Assembly: GCF_003254575.1 (NCBI RefSeq)
Contig: NZ_QJUA01000008.1
Span: forward strand, 62,001-126,000
Direction: 5' to 3'
DNA from: Mycobacterium kyogaense
GTDB lineage: Bacteria > Actinomycetota > Actinomycetes > Mycobacteriales > Mycobacteriaceae
Length of the DNA stretch: 64,000 nucleotides
This document shows positions 1-11,289 of this stretch, piece by piece. Both the position numbers and the translations under genes were made by a program. The notes under the pieces were generated by a model, which was not told the DNA's origin, made no database searches, and saw only the letters and a program-made list of their open reading frames with translations. Every line of letters starts with the position of its first letter. Position 1 is the first letter of the stretch.

Positions 1-249
1 GACGATCGAGCAGCCGCCGTAGGTCTCGCGGCTGAACGCCACGAGGTCGGTCAGCGACCACACGTCGAGGACCTCGTCGGGCGGGTCGATGCCCAGCACG
101 CGCAGCAGGGTGCGCGAAGCCTGGTCGGGATCGACGCTGGAATCCTCCAGCAGCTGATGCACCGTGACATCGAGGATGCGCGCGGTGTCGTCGGCGCGTT
201 CGACGTAGCGCCCGATCCAGTAGAGAGATTCGGCGTTTCTGGCCAGCAT
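1..249 (-). CDS. alpha-E domain protein, N-terminal part (runs off the window)
   Basis: The reading frame opens with ATG at 247-249 and stays open to base 1, so only the first 83 residues are visible. They begin MLARNAESLYWIGRYVERAD, the typical opening of alpha-E domain proteins, which are all-helical and of unknown biochemical activity. The gene starts 12 bp after the stop of the ATP-grasp gene, and this ATP-grasp/alpha-E pairing is conserved in many bacteria; it often accompanies transglutaminase and proteasome-like genes in possible peptide-synthesis loci. The C-terminus lies outside the window. The family call is firm; the function is unknown. Confidence 0.8.
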   Translation of the reverse strand, partial: MLARNAESLYWIGRYVERADDTARILDVTVHQLLEDSSVDPDQASRTLLRVLGIDPPDEVLDVWSLTDLVAFSRETYGGCSIV

Positions 250-261
250 CGTCACTCTCCT

Positions 262-1908
<1,647 letters not shown>

Positions 1909-2018
1909 AGCTCTCCTGCTCCTCCCGTACGCGGACGTGCACCATGCATGCGCTCCAGACACGCACCTTGCCATGCTGCAGCATTTCCGTCGTTTCGGCA
2001 GGCCAGTGGCTTCCGTTT

Positions 2019-2048
2019 TGGGTGATGTACTCGCTCGCTGCTAACCTG
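2019..2048 (+). promoter_or_regulatory. candidate sigma-A type promoter of rpsT
   Basis: TTGGGT at 2019-2024 and TAACCT at 2043-2048 are separated by 18 bp, a plausible -35/-10 pair about 70 bp upstream of the rpsT start. It lies in the divergent gap between the ATP-grasp gene and rpsT. Inferred from sequence only. Confidence 0.4.
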
Positions 2049-2121
2049 AACAGTCGCTGCCCCCCGCGGGCGCCCCACAGACTCAACCCAACCCGTCGAG
2101 ATCGCCGAAGGAATTACACGC

Positions 2122-2382
2122 GTGGCCAACATCAAGTCGCAGGAAAAGCGGAACCGCACCAACGAGCGCCGCAGACTGCGCAACAAGTCGGTGAAGTCGT
2201 CGCTTCACACGGCGGTCCGCGGATTCCGGCAGGCCGTCGAGGCCGGCGACAAGGACAAGGCCGGCGAGCTGCTGGTCGCGACCAGCCGCAAGCTCGACAA
2301 GGCCGCCAGCAAGGGCGTCATCCACAAGAACCAGGCCGCCAACCGCAAGTCGGCGCTGGCCAAGGCGCTCAACAAGATCTGA
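2122..2382 (+). CDS. rpsT: 30S ribosomal protein S20
   Basis: 86 residues, very basic, starting [20 protein letters not shown] and ending [11 protein letters not shown], a full-length S20 that binds 16S rRNA in the small subunit. The start is GTG at 2122, preceded by GAAGGA at 2107-2112 with 9 bp spacing. It is a single-gene transcription unit, divergent from the ATP-grasp gene and convergent with holA, whose stop lies 10 bp beyond. This rpsT/holA arrangement matches M. tuberculosis Rv2412/Rv2413c. Confidence 0.98.
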   Translation: MANIKSQEKRNRTNERRRLRNKSVKSSLHTAVRGFRQAVEAGDKDKAGELLVATSRKLDKAASKGVIHKNQAANRKSALAKALNKI

Positions 2383-2392
2383 CGCGCCGAGC

Positions 2393-3346
2393 TCAGTCGC
2401 CCACCAGTGAGGCGACTGAGCGCACCGCGTTCTCCAGCGCGTAGTCGGCGTCCGCCGCCGCGCCTTTGACGTCGGCATTGAGCGCCGCCACCAGGCGCAG
2501 CGCCTCGGCCACGGAATCCCGCGACCACCGTCGCGCCTGCTTCTGCGCCTTCTGCACGCGCCAGGGCGGCATGCCCAGCTCTCCGGCCAGCCGGTACGGA
2601 TCTCCTGACAGCGGCGCCACCCGGGCGATCGTGTGCACCGCCTCGGCGAGCGCGTCGGCCAGCACGACGTGCGGTTCGCCCGCCATCATCGCCCAGCGCA
2701 GGGCTTCTGCCGCCCCGGCCACATCGCCGACCACGGCCTTGTCCGCGATGTCGAAGCCCTTGACCTCAGCTTTTCCGGAGTGGTAACGCCGTACCGCTGC
2801 GGCGTCGACCACCCCGCCGGTGTCGGCGACCAACTGCGAGCACGCCGAAGCCAACTCCCGCAGATCCGAGCCGATCGCGTCGATCACCGCGGTCACTGTG
2901 TCATCGCTCACCTTGGTGCGCAGGGCGCGGAACTCCTTACGGACGAAGTCCGCGCGCTCGGTGGCCTTGGTGATACGAGCGCACGGATGCACCTCGGCGC
3001 CGAGCTTCTTCAGCCGATCGGCGAGGGCCTTGGCCCGCCCGCCGCCGGAATGGACGACGACCAGCAGTGTGCCCTCGGGGAGGTCAGCCGCCGCCCCCTC
3101 GATGAGGGCCACCGCGTCCTTGCCCGCCTCGGCGGCCGATTCCAGGACGACGACGCGCTCGTCGGCGAACAGCGACGGGCTGAGCAGCTCGGCGATCTCG
3201 CTGACGCTGACCTCCCCGGCCCGCAGGCGGTCGACCGGCACATCGGTGGTGCCCGCTGATTTGCGCGCCTGGGCCAGGACCGTCGCGACAGCGCGTTCGA
3301 CGAGCAGCTCCTCGTCACCGAGGATGAGGTGCAGACCGGTGCTCAC
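2393..3346 (-). CDS. holA: DNA polymerase III subunit delta
   Basis: 317 residues, the usual size for HolA, the clamp-loader subunit that opens the beta sliding clamp. The N-terminus ([20 protein letters not shown]) matches the delta-subunit opening, followed by the degenerate AAA-type region and the helical C-terminal domain with [15 protein letters not shown]. The start is GTG at 3344-3346, overlapping the comEC stop in a GTGA motif, so it is translationally coupled as the last gene of comEA-comEC-holA. Same order as Rv2415c-Rv2414c-Rv2413c. Confidence 0.93.
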   Translation of the reverse strand: MSTGLHLILGDEELLVERAVATVLAQARKSAGTTDVPVDRLRAGEVSVSEIAELLSPSLFADERVVVLESAAEAGKDAVALIEGAAADLPEGTLLVVVHSGGGRAKALADRLKKLGAEVHPCARITKATERADFVRKEFRALRTKVSDDTVTAVIDAIGSDLRELASACSQLVADTGGVVDAAAVRRYHSGKAEVKGFDIADKAVVGDVAGAAEALRWAMMAGEPHVVLADALAEAVHTIARVAPLSGDPYRLAGELGMPPWRVQKAQKQARRWSRDSVAEALRLVAALNADVKGAAADADYALENAVRSVASLVGD

Positions 3347-4806
3347 CGGACGATGGTGTCACGCCGGCCCGACAGCCCCCAATGCCACACCGCCGCGACG
3401 ATGCAAGAGCCCGCCGCGACCAGAGCCACCCCCGCGAGCCCCGACGGTACGGGCACTGCCGCCACTGGCACCGCCGCCGCCCAGCGGGCCACACTGGCCA
3501 GCCACCACACCTCCGGGCCGGTGAACCGGATGAGCAGCTGCGCACCCGCCGGCCACAGCGGACACAGCGCCGCGGCCGCCGTCCCGATCAGCGTGATCGG
3601 CGGAATGACCGGCGCGACAATCAGATTGGCGATCACGGCGACGAAACTGACCGATCCCGACACCCCCGCCACGAGCGGCGCGGTGACCAGTTGGGCCGCC
3701 ATTGCCACGCTGACCGCGTCGGCCAGCGGGCGGGGCCACCCGCGGCCTTGCAGCCGCTGCGACCACACCGGCGCGACCAGGATCAGGCCCGCGGTGGCCG
3801 ACACCGACAGCGCGAAACCGACGTCCACCGCGAGCTGTGGAGTGGCGATCATCAGCACGATGATCGCGGCGGCCAACGCAGGTAGCGCCTGTCGCCGTCG
3901 GTGGGTGAGCACTGCCAGCAGCGTGATCGCACCCATGACCGCGGCCCGCAGCACGCTCGCCGACGGCTGCACCACCACGACGAAACCGGCCAGCGTCAAC
4001 CCGGCCAGCACGACCGCGATCCTCGGCCCCACGAGCGCAGCGCTCAGCAGCATCGCGCCGCAGACGATCGTGATGTTCGCGCCCGACACCGCCATCAGAT
4101 GGGTCAGCCCGGCGGTCCGGAAAACCTTCGCGGTCTGCGCCGGCACCGCCGAGGTGTCCCCTAGCACCAACGCCGGCAACAACGCCGCCTGCTCTGCCGG
4201 CAGCACGAGACGCACCGCGTCGGCGAACCCCGCACGAATCCTGTGGGCAAGCCGATACACCGGCGCTGCGACGCCGAGGCGCGGCCGCCCGGTTGCCGAC
4301 AGCACGGCGACCGACAGGTCGCTGCGGCTCGGGCGGCTCACCCGGGCGCGGAAGCCCGCGGGCCGGCCTGCCTGCAGCGCGGCGTAGTCGGCGCCGGATG
4401 CGAACACGAGCACCGCACCGGAGGACCGGACCCCGTCGAGGCGGGCCAGCGTCGCCCGGAACATCGTGCGGCCACCCTCGAGTACGCGGGGCGTCTCGTC
4501 GGGCGTGACCACGACCTCGACGACCGATCCGACGTGCGTCGTCGCCGGATGATGTCGCACGGCATCGACACGCAGGCACACCGCGATCGCGAAGCCGCCG
4601 CCCACCAGCGCCACCGCGGCCGCGGCGACCAGGATCGGACGCCGCCCGGCTGGGACCCGCGCGCGGCTCGCCCACCAACCCGCCCCGACCGTCGCGGCAA
4701 CCCCGACCAGCACGGCAGCACCCGCGGCCGCATACCCCCAGCCGATCCCGGCGGCGGTCACCGCCCACGCGGTCAGCGCGGCGGGGATGAGCCGGAGATC
4801 GGTCAT
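3343..4806 (-). CDS. comEC: ComEC/Rec2-family competence membrane protein
   Basis: 487 residues from the ATG at 4804-4806 ([16 protein letters not shown]), a hydrophobic polytopic protein. The competence domain is recognisable around [20 protein letters not shown], typical of the ComEC/Rec2 DNA-uptake channel. The protein ends soon after the membrane domain, so the C-terminal metallo-beta-lactamase-like domain of longer ComEC proteins is absent, as I recall for the M. tuberculosis homologue. It overlaps comEA (ATGA) upstream and holA (GTGA) downstream. Natural transformation is not established in most mycobacteria, so a role in DNA uptake is inferred from family only. Confidence 0.9.
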   Translation of the reverse strand: MTDLRLIPAALTAWAVTAAGIGWGYAAAGAAVLVGVAATVGAGWWASRARVPAGRRPILVAAAAVALVGGGFAIAVCLRVDAVRHHPATTHVGSVVEVVVTPDETPRVLEGGRTMFRATLARLDGVRSSGAVLVFASGADYAALQAGRPAGFRARVSRPSRSDLSVAVLSATGRPRLGVAAPVYRLAHRIRAGFADAVRLVLPAEQAALLPALVLGDTSAVPAQTAKVFRTAGLTHLMAVSGANITIVCGAMLLSAALVGPRIAVVLAGLTLAGFVVVVQPSASVLRAAVMGAITLLAVLTHRRRQALPALAAAIIVLMIATPQLAVDVGFALSVSATAGLILVAPVWSQRLQGRGWPRPLADAVSVAMAAQLVTAPLVAGVSGSVSFVAVIANLIVAPVIPPITLIGTAAAALCPLWPAGAQLLIRFTGPEVWWLASVARWAAAVPVAAVPVPSGLAGVALVAAGSCIVAAVWHWGLSGRRDTIVR

Positions 4807-5648
4807 CTGACTGTGACGAGCGGGCGAAGCTTGTCCAACCGCGCCGGACCGATCCCGTCCACGTCTGCGAGCTGATCGACACTGCCGAAGCGGCCGTGCG
4901 CGTCGCGCCACGCGACGATCGCCGCGGCCGTCACCGGACCGACGCCCGGCAGGGCGTCGAGTTGCTCGGCACTCGCGGCGTTCAGATCGACCGGCGCCTG
5001 CGCACCGCCCTGACCTGATGGCGCGCCGGCCGATGGGGACGCGCCCGGTGACCCCGGTGACCCCGGTTGCGCGGTCGTGTCCGACACCACGGAGCTGCCC
5101 ATCTCGGCCGGCTGACCGGGCGCTGCCCCGATGCCCACGACGATCTGTTCACCGTCGGCGACCTTGCGCGCCATGTTCAGCCCGAGGACGTCGGCACCGT
5201 CGAGTGCACCGCCGGAAGCCTCGAGCGCATCGGCGATGCGGGCGCCCGGGGTGAGGGTCACGAGACCGGGTCGTTGCACCAATCCGACGACACTGACCAC
5301 GACGGGACCGGGCGCCGAGCTGCTCAGCGCCGGGGCGGGAACCCCGGACGCTGCCATCTCGACAGGCGGGAGCTTGGCCGACACCACGGCGGGTGGTTGG
5401 TCACGCAGCAGGCTGACCACGGTGACGAGCACGGCGATCAGGCCGACGACACCGAGTGCGACGACACCCGCGCGCCCCGGGTCGGCACGCACCCGGGCCA
5501 GCCAGGCCGGTCCCCGGTCCGCGCTCTGCTCCGGCAGCCAACGCGACAGCGCGGCGTCAGCGCCGTCGTCGTCGAGCTCCTCGTCGTCCTGCATGACGCC
5601 GGAACCCAGGCGCCGCCGGAGCCGCTCAGCGGGCAGTTCTGTCGACAT
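4803..5648 (-). CDS. comEA: ComEA-family helix-hairpin-helix DNA-binding protein
   Basis: 281 residues starting MSTELPAERLRRRLG at 5648. Order: acidic cytoplasmic N-terminus, one membrane segment near residue 75 (VVALGVVGLIAVLVTVVSLL), a SLBB-like soluble domain (VVSVVGLVQRPGLVTLTPGA), a Pro/Gly/Ser-rich linker, and two C-terminal helix-hairpin-helix motifs (LDALPGVGPVTAAAIVAWR and LADVDGIGPARLDKLRPLV). This is the ComEA layout: a membrane-anchored double-stranded DNA receptor passing DNA to ComEC. First gene of the operon. Upstream open frame to 5990 is antisense to another gene and rejected. Confidence 0.9.
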   Translation of the reverse strand: MSTELPAERLRRRLGSGVMQDDEELDDDGADAALSRWLPEQSADRGPAWLARVRADPGRAGVVALGVVGLIAVLVTVVSLLRDQPPAVVSAKLPPVEMAASGVPAPALSSSAPGPVVVSVVGLVQRPGLVTLTPGARIADALEASGGALDGADVLGLNMARKVADGEQIVVGIGAAPGQPAEMGSSVVSDTTAQPGSPGSPGASPSAGAPSGQGGAQAPVDLNAASAEQLDALPGVGPVTAAAIVAWRDAHGRFGSVDQLADVDGIGPARLDKLRPLVTVR

Positions 5649-5756
5649 ACCGCGACCGTAGGCATCCCGGCCGACGCACACGGCGATGCGCCGCGTCAGC
5701 CAGCCCGGCCTGTGGATGAACTCGGCTCTGGGGACAGCGGGATAGCATGACCGCCA

Positions 5757-6446
5757 ATGAACGGTCGAGCCCCGATGATCGCCGGCGCAGCGTTCGCGGT
5801 GCTGTACGCCACGGCCGTCATCGCCCTCCATGCCCTGCCCGGCGCCGATCCCGGCGTCACCCGCGTGCAGGCGCTGCTGCTGACCTTCGCGGCGCTGGCG
5901 CTCGCTGTCGTGCTGGCCTTCGCGCGCGACCGGCTCAGCGGACCACCCGCCCATCTGTTCACGCTCGGGTCGACGCTGCTGGTGGCCCATCTGTGCGTCG
6001 CCGTCTGGTTCGCCGGCGGTCTCTCGCTGCGCCCGGGCCAGACCGCGGTCGCCACCGCACGCGCGATCGAGGATGTCGGGGCGATGTGGCTACCCGTGGC
6101 CACCATCGCCAACATCCTGGTGGCGACACCGATCCTGCTGCACGCCAACGAGGGCCGGCTGCCGCGGTGGCTCGGCGTGCTCGCCGCCGTGTTCACGGTG
6201 GAACAGCTGATCGAAACCATCACCGTCATCGGACCTCCCGGCAGCTTCATCTCCCCCGGCGGCCCGATGAACCACTATGTCGGCGGCCTGCTGTCGGTGG
6301 TCTTCGTCGCCGGCCTCGGATTCGCCCTGGCCGCTCCGGACACCGCAGGCGTCGCTACCGCCCGTGGCGACACCGAACAGACACCGGACACAGACGACAC
6401 GAAAGACGACAGCCCCGAACACGCCCACGAACCCGTAGGAGACTGA
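5757..6446 (+). CDS. multi-pass membrane protein of unknown function
   Basis: 229 residues with about six hydrophobic segments (for example IAGAAFAVLYATAVIALHAL and LTFAALALAVVLAFARD) and a hydrophilic acidic tail rich in Asp, Thr and Glu. I do not recognise a family. Start ATG 5757; an overlapping ATG at 5747 is in the frame of the downstream gene. Its TGA shares one base with the ATG of the acyl-CoA dehydrogenase gene, so the three genes 5757-8574 look like one translationally coupled operon. A role in handling the dehydrogenase substrate at the membrane is only a guess from context. Confidence 0.7.
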   Translation: MNGRAPMIAGAAFAVLYATAVIALHALPGADPGVTRVQALLLTFAALALAVVLAFARDRLSGPPAHLFTLGSTLLVAHLCVAVWFAGGLSLRPGQTAVATARAIEDVGAMWLPVATIANILVATPILLHANEGRLPRWLGVLAAVFTVEQLIETITVIGPPGSFISPGGPMNHYVGGLLSVVFVAGLGFALAAPDTAGVATARGDTEQTPDTDDTKDDSPEHAHEPVGD

Positions 6447-7585
6447 TGGCGCTCCCCCGCCTGGTACCGCAGTCGAGCCTCGACGACACGAGCACCGAGG
6501 CGCTGCGGGCCGAGGTTCGCCGCTTCCTCGCCGAGCAGCGAAGCGCCGGCACCTTCCGCCCGTCGGTCGACGTGTGGCTCTCGGGCTGGGACGAGGCGTT
6601 CACCGCGGCGCTGGCCGCCCGCGGTTGGCTCGGCATGACGGTGCCCATCGAGTACGGCGGGCCAGGACGCTCGTTCCTCGAGCGCTTCGTCGTGACCGAG
6701 GAACTACTCGCCGCGGGCGCTCCGGTGGCCGCCCACTGGATCGCCGACAGGCAGATCGTGCCATCGCTGCTCAAGTACGGCACCGAGAAGCAGAGGGCGC
6801 TCTTTCTCCCGAAAATCGTTGCCGGCGAATGCTTTTTCGGCATCGGGATGAGTGAACCCGATTCCGGCTCGGACCTGGCCAGTGTCCGGACCCGCGCCGA
6901 GAGGGTCGAGGGCGGGTGGCGCCTCACCGGGACGAAGGTGTGGACCTCGGGCGCCCACCTGGCCCACGCGTTCATCGCGCTGGTCCGCACCGCGCCGGTC
7001 GATCCCGCCCACCGGCACGCCGGATTGAGCCAGTTCATCGTGGATCTGCGCGGCGCGGATGTGCAGATCCGACCGATCACGTCGATGAACGGCGCCCACC
7101 ATTTCAACGAGGTGATCCTCGATGGCACCTTCGTGCCCGACGACATGGTGTTCGGCGAGATCGGCGCGGGATGGCAGCAGGTCACCTCCGAACTGGCCTT
7201 CGAGCGCAGCGGACCCGAACGGGTGCTCTCGACGTTCGTACTGCTCGACGCGATGGCTCAGGCGATGAGCGACAACGAGATCCCGCGCGACACGAATCTG
7301 GGCCGGTTGGTGGGCCGCGTCGCCGGCCTCCACCAGATGTCGTCCGCCGTGGCCGGCGCCCTGCAACGCGGGGAATCGCCGGACGTGCCCGCCGCCGTCA
7401 TGAAGGTGCTGGGCACCACCACCGAAGGCGACATCGCCGAATTCGGCCATCTGGCAACCGAACACGGCGCGCGATTCGCCGCGTTGGCCGATACCGCGGT
7501 GGACCAACGGCCGGGCTTCACCATCCGCGGGGGCACCAACGAGGTGCTGCGCGGTGTGATCGCACGCGGATTGGGGCTGCGATGA
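6446..7585 (+). CDS. acyl-CoA dehydrogenase, larger subunit (FadE-like)
   Basis: 379 residues, the standard length for the flavoprotein that oxidises acyl-CoA to enoyl-CoA. Visible motifs: FGIGMSEPDSGSDLASVRT (FAD/acyl binding), LTGTKVWTSGAHLAHAFI, and a C-terminal FTIRGGTNEVLRGVIARGL. The ATG at 6446-6448 has AGGAG upstream and overlaps the previous stop by one base. A second, shorter dehydrogenase overlaps its end (ATGA). Adjacent unequal FadE pairs in mycobacteria, such as FadE28-FadE29, are known to form alpha2-beta2 heterotetramers, so this is probably one half of such an enzyme. The acyl-CoA substrate cannot be told from sequence. Confidence 0.9.
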   Translation: MALPRLVPQSSLDDTSTEALRAEVRRFLAEQRSAGTFRPSVDVWLSGWDEAFTAALAARGWLGMTVPIEYGGPGRSFLERFVVTEELLAAGAPVAAHWIADRQIVPSLLKYGTEKQRALFLPKIVAGECFFGIGMSEPDSGSDLASVRTRAERVEGGWRLTGTKVWTSGAHLAHAFIALVRTAPVDPAHRHAGLSQFIVDLRGADVQIRPITSMNGAHHFNEVILDGTFVPDDMVFGEIGAGWQQVTSELAFERSGPERVLSTFVLLDAMAQAMSDNEIPRDTNLGRLVGRVAGLHQMSSAVAGALQRGESPDVPAAVMKVLGTTTEGDIAEFGHLATEHGARFAALADTAVDQRPGFTIRGGTNEVLRGVIARGLGLR

Positions 7586-8574
7586 CCACATTCGATGTCG
7601 ACCCCGCACTGACCGACATGATGGCTGCCGTGTTCGCCGAACACGGCAGCGACGGTGATCTGTGGGACCGTCTCGACGCCTTGGGCCTAATCCGGCTCAC
7701 CGGCGCCGAAGACTCCGGCGGTAGCGGTGCGGGATGGCCGGAGGCCGCCGAGCTGATGTCGGCCGCGGTGCGCCACGGCGCCCGAATCCCGTTGGCCGAG
7801 CACGACCTTCTGGCCTGCTGGCTTCTCGAGGCCGCAGGGTTTTCCGCCGACGCTCGGCAACGCACCGTTGCACTGCTCGATGACCAGGGCCGGGGCACCG
7901 GCGTGCCGTGGGCGTCGAGCGCACGCCGGATCGTGCTGGTCTGGCAGCAGGACGGCGGCTACCGGGTGGCTGACGTCGACCCCGCGGATGTGTCGATCAC
8001 AGGCGGCGCCAACATGATCGGCGAGCCCCGCGACACCGTCGAGGCCGCCATCTCCGCGCTCTCCGGCGTCGCGATCCCCGATGGACTCGTCGACACACTG
8101 CGCCTCAAAGGTGCGCTCGTGCGCGCCGTGCAGATCTGCGCGGCGCTGGACCACGCGCTCGAGTCCTGCGTCGAGCACACGACGACGCGCCACCAGTTCG
8201 GCCGGCCGCTGGCCAAATTCCAGGCCGTCCAGCACCTGGTGTCCGACATCGCGTGCGAGGCCGCGCTGGCCCGGTCGGCCACCGAAGCGGCCCTGTCGAC
8301 GGCCACGGCCACCGACTGGACGGCGCCACATCTGGAATTCCTCGTCGCCGCGGCTCGGTCGTGCGTGGGCCATGCGACCTCGGTGGTCGTGCGCAATGCC
8401 CATCAGGTGCACGGTGCGATCGGCACCACCGTCGAACACCGCCTGCACCACGTCACCCGGGCAGCATTGGCGTGGCGTTCGGAGTTCGGCTCGACCAGGC
8501 ATTGGGACGACCGGCTCACCGACATGGCGATACACGCCGCCCCGCAGGGTCTCTGGTCGCTGATCAGCCCCTGA
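7582..8574 (+). CDS. acyl-CoA dehydrogenase, smaller subunit (FadE-like)
   Basis: 330 residues, shorter than a complete acyl-CoA dehydrogenase. The C-terminal helical domain is clear (TTTRHQFGRPLAKFQAVQHL and QVHGAIGTTVEHRLHHVTR), while the N-terminal and middle beta domains are short and divergent (DALGLIRLTGAEDSGGSGAG). ATGA overlap with the larger subunit implies coupled translation and supports a heteromeric complex in which only one subunit type may be fully catalytic. It overlaps the convergent SDR gene by 11 bp. Confidence 0.87.
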   Translation: MTTFDVDPALTDMMAAVFAEHGSDGDLWDRLDALGLIRLTGAEDSGGSGAGWPEAAELMSAAVRHGARIPLAEHDLLACWLLEAAGFSADARQRTVALLDDQGRGTGVPWASSARRIVLVWQQDGGYRVADVDPADVSITGGANMIGEPRDTVEAAISALSGVAIPDGLVDTLRLKGALVRAVQICAALDHALESCVEHTTTRHQFGRPLAKFQAVQHLVSDIACEAALARSATEAALSTATATDWTAPHLEFLVAAARSCVGHATSVVVRNAHQVHGAIGTTVEHRLHHVTRAALAWRSEFGSTRHWDDRLTDMAIHAAPQGLWSLISP

Positions 8575-9376
8575 CGACCACCGTGCTGGGTTCGCGGGGA
8601 GCGCCCAGCATGTCCCGATGCGACGGTGGCACACGGCCGCCGTCGTCGGTGATCCCGTACTCGCGCGCCAGTTCGGCCGCGATCACGGTGCGCCCGCTGC
8701 GTGCGCGGAGATCGGGGTCACGGAACATTGCGTCGATGAGATGACCGGTGAACTCCGGTGTTTCGGCGTGCGCGGCAAAAGACGCGAGTGCGTCGGGAGC
8801 CCCGTCGAAGGCGTGGCGCATGCGTTCGGTGAGCAGAATTCCCATCCAGATGGACACCGTCGCCACCCCGGTGCCGCCGAAGTCGACCGCCATGTCGGCG
8901 GCCATCTTGTCGGTCCCCGCCTTCTGCGCACCGTAGGCAGGCCCGTGCATGTAGCACACCGACCCGGGCGAGGACGTGAACGCGATGAGGCCGCGGTCCT
9001 GTTCGACGAGCAGCGGGGCGGCATACCAGGCCGCGACGTAGGAGGACCGCAATCCGACGTCGAGGACATCGGCCAGGGCACGGGGCCTGCGCCAGAACGG
9101 TTCCGGCCCCACGAGATCGTCGGAGATCGCCGCGGCATTGTTGACCAGCAGATCCAGCCGCCCCTCGTCGCGCGTCAGCCGGTCGAAGAACTCACCCACC
9201 GCGTCGTCGTCCCGGTGATCCACCTGCACCCCGACACCCCAGTCCGGCGCCGCGTCGATGCCGCGGCCGGTCCCGTACACCCGCCACCCGTGACTCGCCA
9301 GAGCCGAGGCGATGCCGCGCCCGGCTCCCCGGCTGGCGCCTGTCACCACGGCCACCGGCATCGTCGACTCACCCAT
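8564..9376 (-). CDS. short-chain dehydrogenase/reductase
   Basis: 270 residues of the classical SDR fold. TGASRGAGRGIA near residues 13-24 is the dinucleotide-binding TGxxxGxG motif, LVNNAA is the conserved NNAG-type motif, and AYGAQKAG supplies the YxxxK catalytic pair, with TSSPGS holding the active-site Ser. It transcribes towards the acyl-CoA dehydrogenase pair and is divergent from the DapB-like gene, 31 bp away. The substrate is unknown; an ancillary role in the same catabolic locus is inference. Confidence 0.9.
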   Translation of the reverse strand: MGESTMPVAVVTGASRGAGRGIASALASHGWRVYGTGRGIDAAPDWGVGVQVDHRDDDAVGEFFDRLTRDEGRLDLLVNNAAAISDDLVGPEPFWRRPRALADVLDVGLRSSYVAAWYAAPLLVEQDRGLIAFTSSPGSVCYMHGPAYGAQKAGTDKMAADMAVDFGGTGVATVSIWMGILLTERMRHAFDGAPDALASFAAHAETPEFTGHLIDAMFRDPDLRARSGRTVIAAELAREYGITDDGGRVPPSHRDMLGAPREPSTVVVRG

Positions 9377-9407
9377 GCGGCCACCTTAGAGGCGGTAGGT
9401 TGACGCC

Positions 9408-10457
9408 ATGCCGACCGACGATCCCCTGCGGGTCATCCAGTGGACCACCGGGAACATCGGCCGCCGGTCGCTGCACGCGATCATCGGGCGCGACGACATG
9501 GAACTGGTCGGTGTGTACGCCCACGGTGCGGACAAGGTCGGCGTCGACGCCGCCGAGCTGGCCGGCTGGCCGGAGGCCACCGGGGTCACCGCGACCGACG
9601 ACATAGAGCAACTCGTCGCTCTGCGCCCCGACGCCTGCTGCTACAACCCGCTGTGGCCGAGCATCGACGAGCTGGTCCGGCTGCTCGAGTCCGGCATCAA
9701 CGTGTGCTCGTCGGCGGCATGGATCACCGGCGGCAAGCAGTCGCCGGAAGATCTCGACCGTATCCGAAAGGCCTGCGCGACGGGCAATTCCACGATCTTC
9801 GGCAGCGGCGCCCATCCGGGGATGTCGAATCTGGTGGGCATGGTGCTCAGCGGCGCCTGCGAGCGGGTCGACGAGATCCGCATCACCGAGTCGGTGGACT
9901 GCTCGACCTACGAGTCGGCCGGCACGCAGACCGCGATGGGCTTCTCACAAGATCCTGACACTCCCGGCCTGGCCGAGAGTATGCGCCGCGAGAGCGAGGT
10001 GTTCGCCGAATCCGCGGCGATGATGGCCGACGCGATCGGGGCAACGCTGGATCGCATCACGTTCGACGTCACCTTCACCGCCGCCACCGGCGACAGCGAC
10101 CTGGGGTTCATGCAGATCCCCGCCGGCACCGTCGCCGGCGTCCACGGCTACCACCGCGGCTGGGTGGGTGAGCGCAACGTGGTCAGCGTCGGGTTCAACT
10201 GGATCATGGGCAGCCACGTCACCCCGCCCAAACCCCTCGAGCACGGCCACGTCGTGCAGGTGTTCGGGGTGCCCAACATGCGCACCGTGGTGCACTGCCT
10301 GCCGCCGAAAGACTGGACCGAGCCCGGATTCATGGGCCTGGGCATGATCTACACCGCTCTGCCGGTGACCAATGCGGTGCCGGCGGTGGTGGCGGCGCCG
10401 CCGGGCATCGTGACGCTGGCCGACCTGCCGCCGATCACGGGCCGGTTCGCGGGCTGA
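9408..10457 (+). CDS. dihydrodipicolinate-reductase-like NAD(P)-dependent dehydrogenase
   Basis: 349 residues. The N-terminus carries a Rossmann motif (VIQWTTGNIGRRSLHAII) and the rest resembles the DapB-like amine dehydrogenase proteins abundant in mycobacteria, distantly related to 2,4-diaminopentanoate dehydrogenase. GSGAHPGMSNLVGMVLSG is a recognisable stretch of this group. It is not the lysine-pathway DapB, which is shorter. The actual substrate of these paralogues is unknown. It overlaps the convergent DegV gene by 23 bp at its 3' end. Confidence 0.8.
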   Translation: MPTDDPLRVIQWTTGNIGRRSLHAIIGRDDMELVGVYAHGADKVGVDAAELAGWPEATGVTATDDIEQLVALRPDACCYNPLWPSIDELVRLLESGINVCSSAAWITGGKQSPEDLDRIRKACATGNSTIFGSGAHPGMSNLVGMVLSGACERVDEIRITESVDCSTYESAGTQTAMGFSQDPDTPGLAESMRRESEVFAESAAMMADAIGATLDRITFDVTFTAATGDSDLGFMQIPAGTVAGVHGYHRGWVGERNVVSVGFNWIMGSHVTPPKPLEHGHVVQVFGVPNMRTVVHCLPPKDWTEPGFMGLGMIYTALPVTNAVPAVVAAPPGIVTLADLPPITGRFAG

Positions 10458-11289
10458 CCTCGCAGACCTGCACGGCCACCCCGACCGCTCCCCCACCGAC
10501 GTGGACCGACAGCACCGGACCCATGTCCTCGACGGTCAATGACGACAGCTGGGGTAGCCGCTGGGTGAGCGCTGCGCCGAGTTGGTCTGCGCCGTCGTGA
10601 TTGTCGACGTGGTGGACCACGACATCGGCCGGTTTCGTGCCGACGATGTCGGCAACGCGATCCACCAGTGCCGCATGCGCTTTGCTCACGGTGCGGATGC
10701 GCTGGTCGAGCACGAGCCTGCCGTCCACATCCAGTTTCAGCAGCGGCTTGAGCGACAGCGCGGTGCCCAGCCACGACGACGCGGTGCCGATGCGACCGCT
10801 GCGGCGCAGGTTGTCCAACCGGTGCACGACGAGGAACACCTGGGTGCGTTCCCGCGCCGCTCGAGCCGCGTCGGCGACCGTGTCGAGATCAGCGCCGCCG
10901 GCGGCGCACCGCGCCGCCTCGCGGGCGATGAACCCGGTACCCATCGCGGCCGAGCGCGAATTGACCACGCGCACAGCCGAACCGAACTCACGAGCCGCCG
11001 TCACTGCGGCGCTGTAGGTGCTCGACAGTGCCGCCGAAAGGTGCACGGCGAGCACACCGGCGCCGTCGCTGTCGGCCAGTGCGCGGCGATAGTGCTCGGC
11101 CAATTCGGCCGGCGCGGCGCCGGCCGTCGTGACCTTGGGTCGATCGTGCACGTCATGCGGGACGTCGTCGACGCCGTCGCGGAGATCGGCACCGTCGACG
11201 AGCACGTGCAGCGGCACCTCGCGGATGCCCCACCGCCCTGCCGCGTCTCCCAGGCGCGCCGAGGAGTCGCTGACCACCACCACCGTCAT
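10435..11289 (-). CDS. DegV family protein (fatty-acid-binding fold)
   Basis: 284 residues starting [18 protein letters not shown], the DegV opening, with [19 protein letters not shown] in the conserved TSxP-like position and the lipid-contacting [16 protein letters not shown] segment. DegV proteins bind a single fatty acid; some are subunits of fatty acid kinase (FakB). Its ATG overlaps the stop of octT (ATGA), the arrangement of Rv2418c-Rv2417c. A role in presenting acyl groups to the neighbouring octanoyltransferase pathway is speculative. Confidence 0.9.
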   Translation of the reverse strand: MTVVVVSDSSARLGDAAGRWGIREVPLHVLVDGADLRDGVDDVPHDVHDRPKVTTAGAAPAELAEHYRRALADSDGAGVLAVHLSAALSSTYSAAVTAAREFGSAVRVVNSRSAAMGTGFIAREAARCAAGGADLDTVADAARAARERTQVFLVVHRLDNLRRSGRIGTASSWLGTALSLKPLLKLDVDGRLVLDQRIRTVSKAHAALVDRVADIVGTKPADVVVHHVDNHDGADQLGAALTQRLPQLSSLTVEDMGPVLSVHVGGGAVGVAVQVCEVSPRTGP

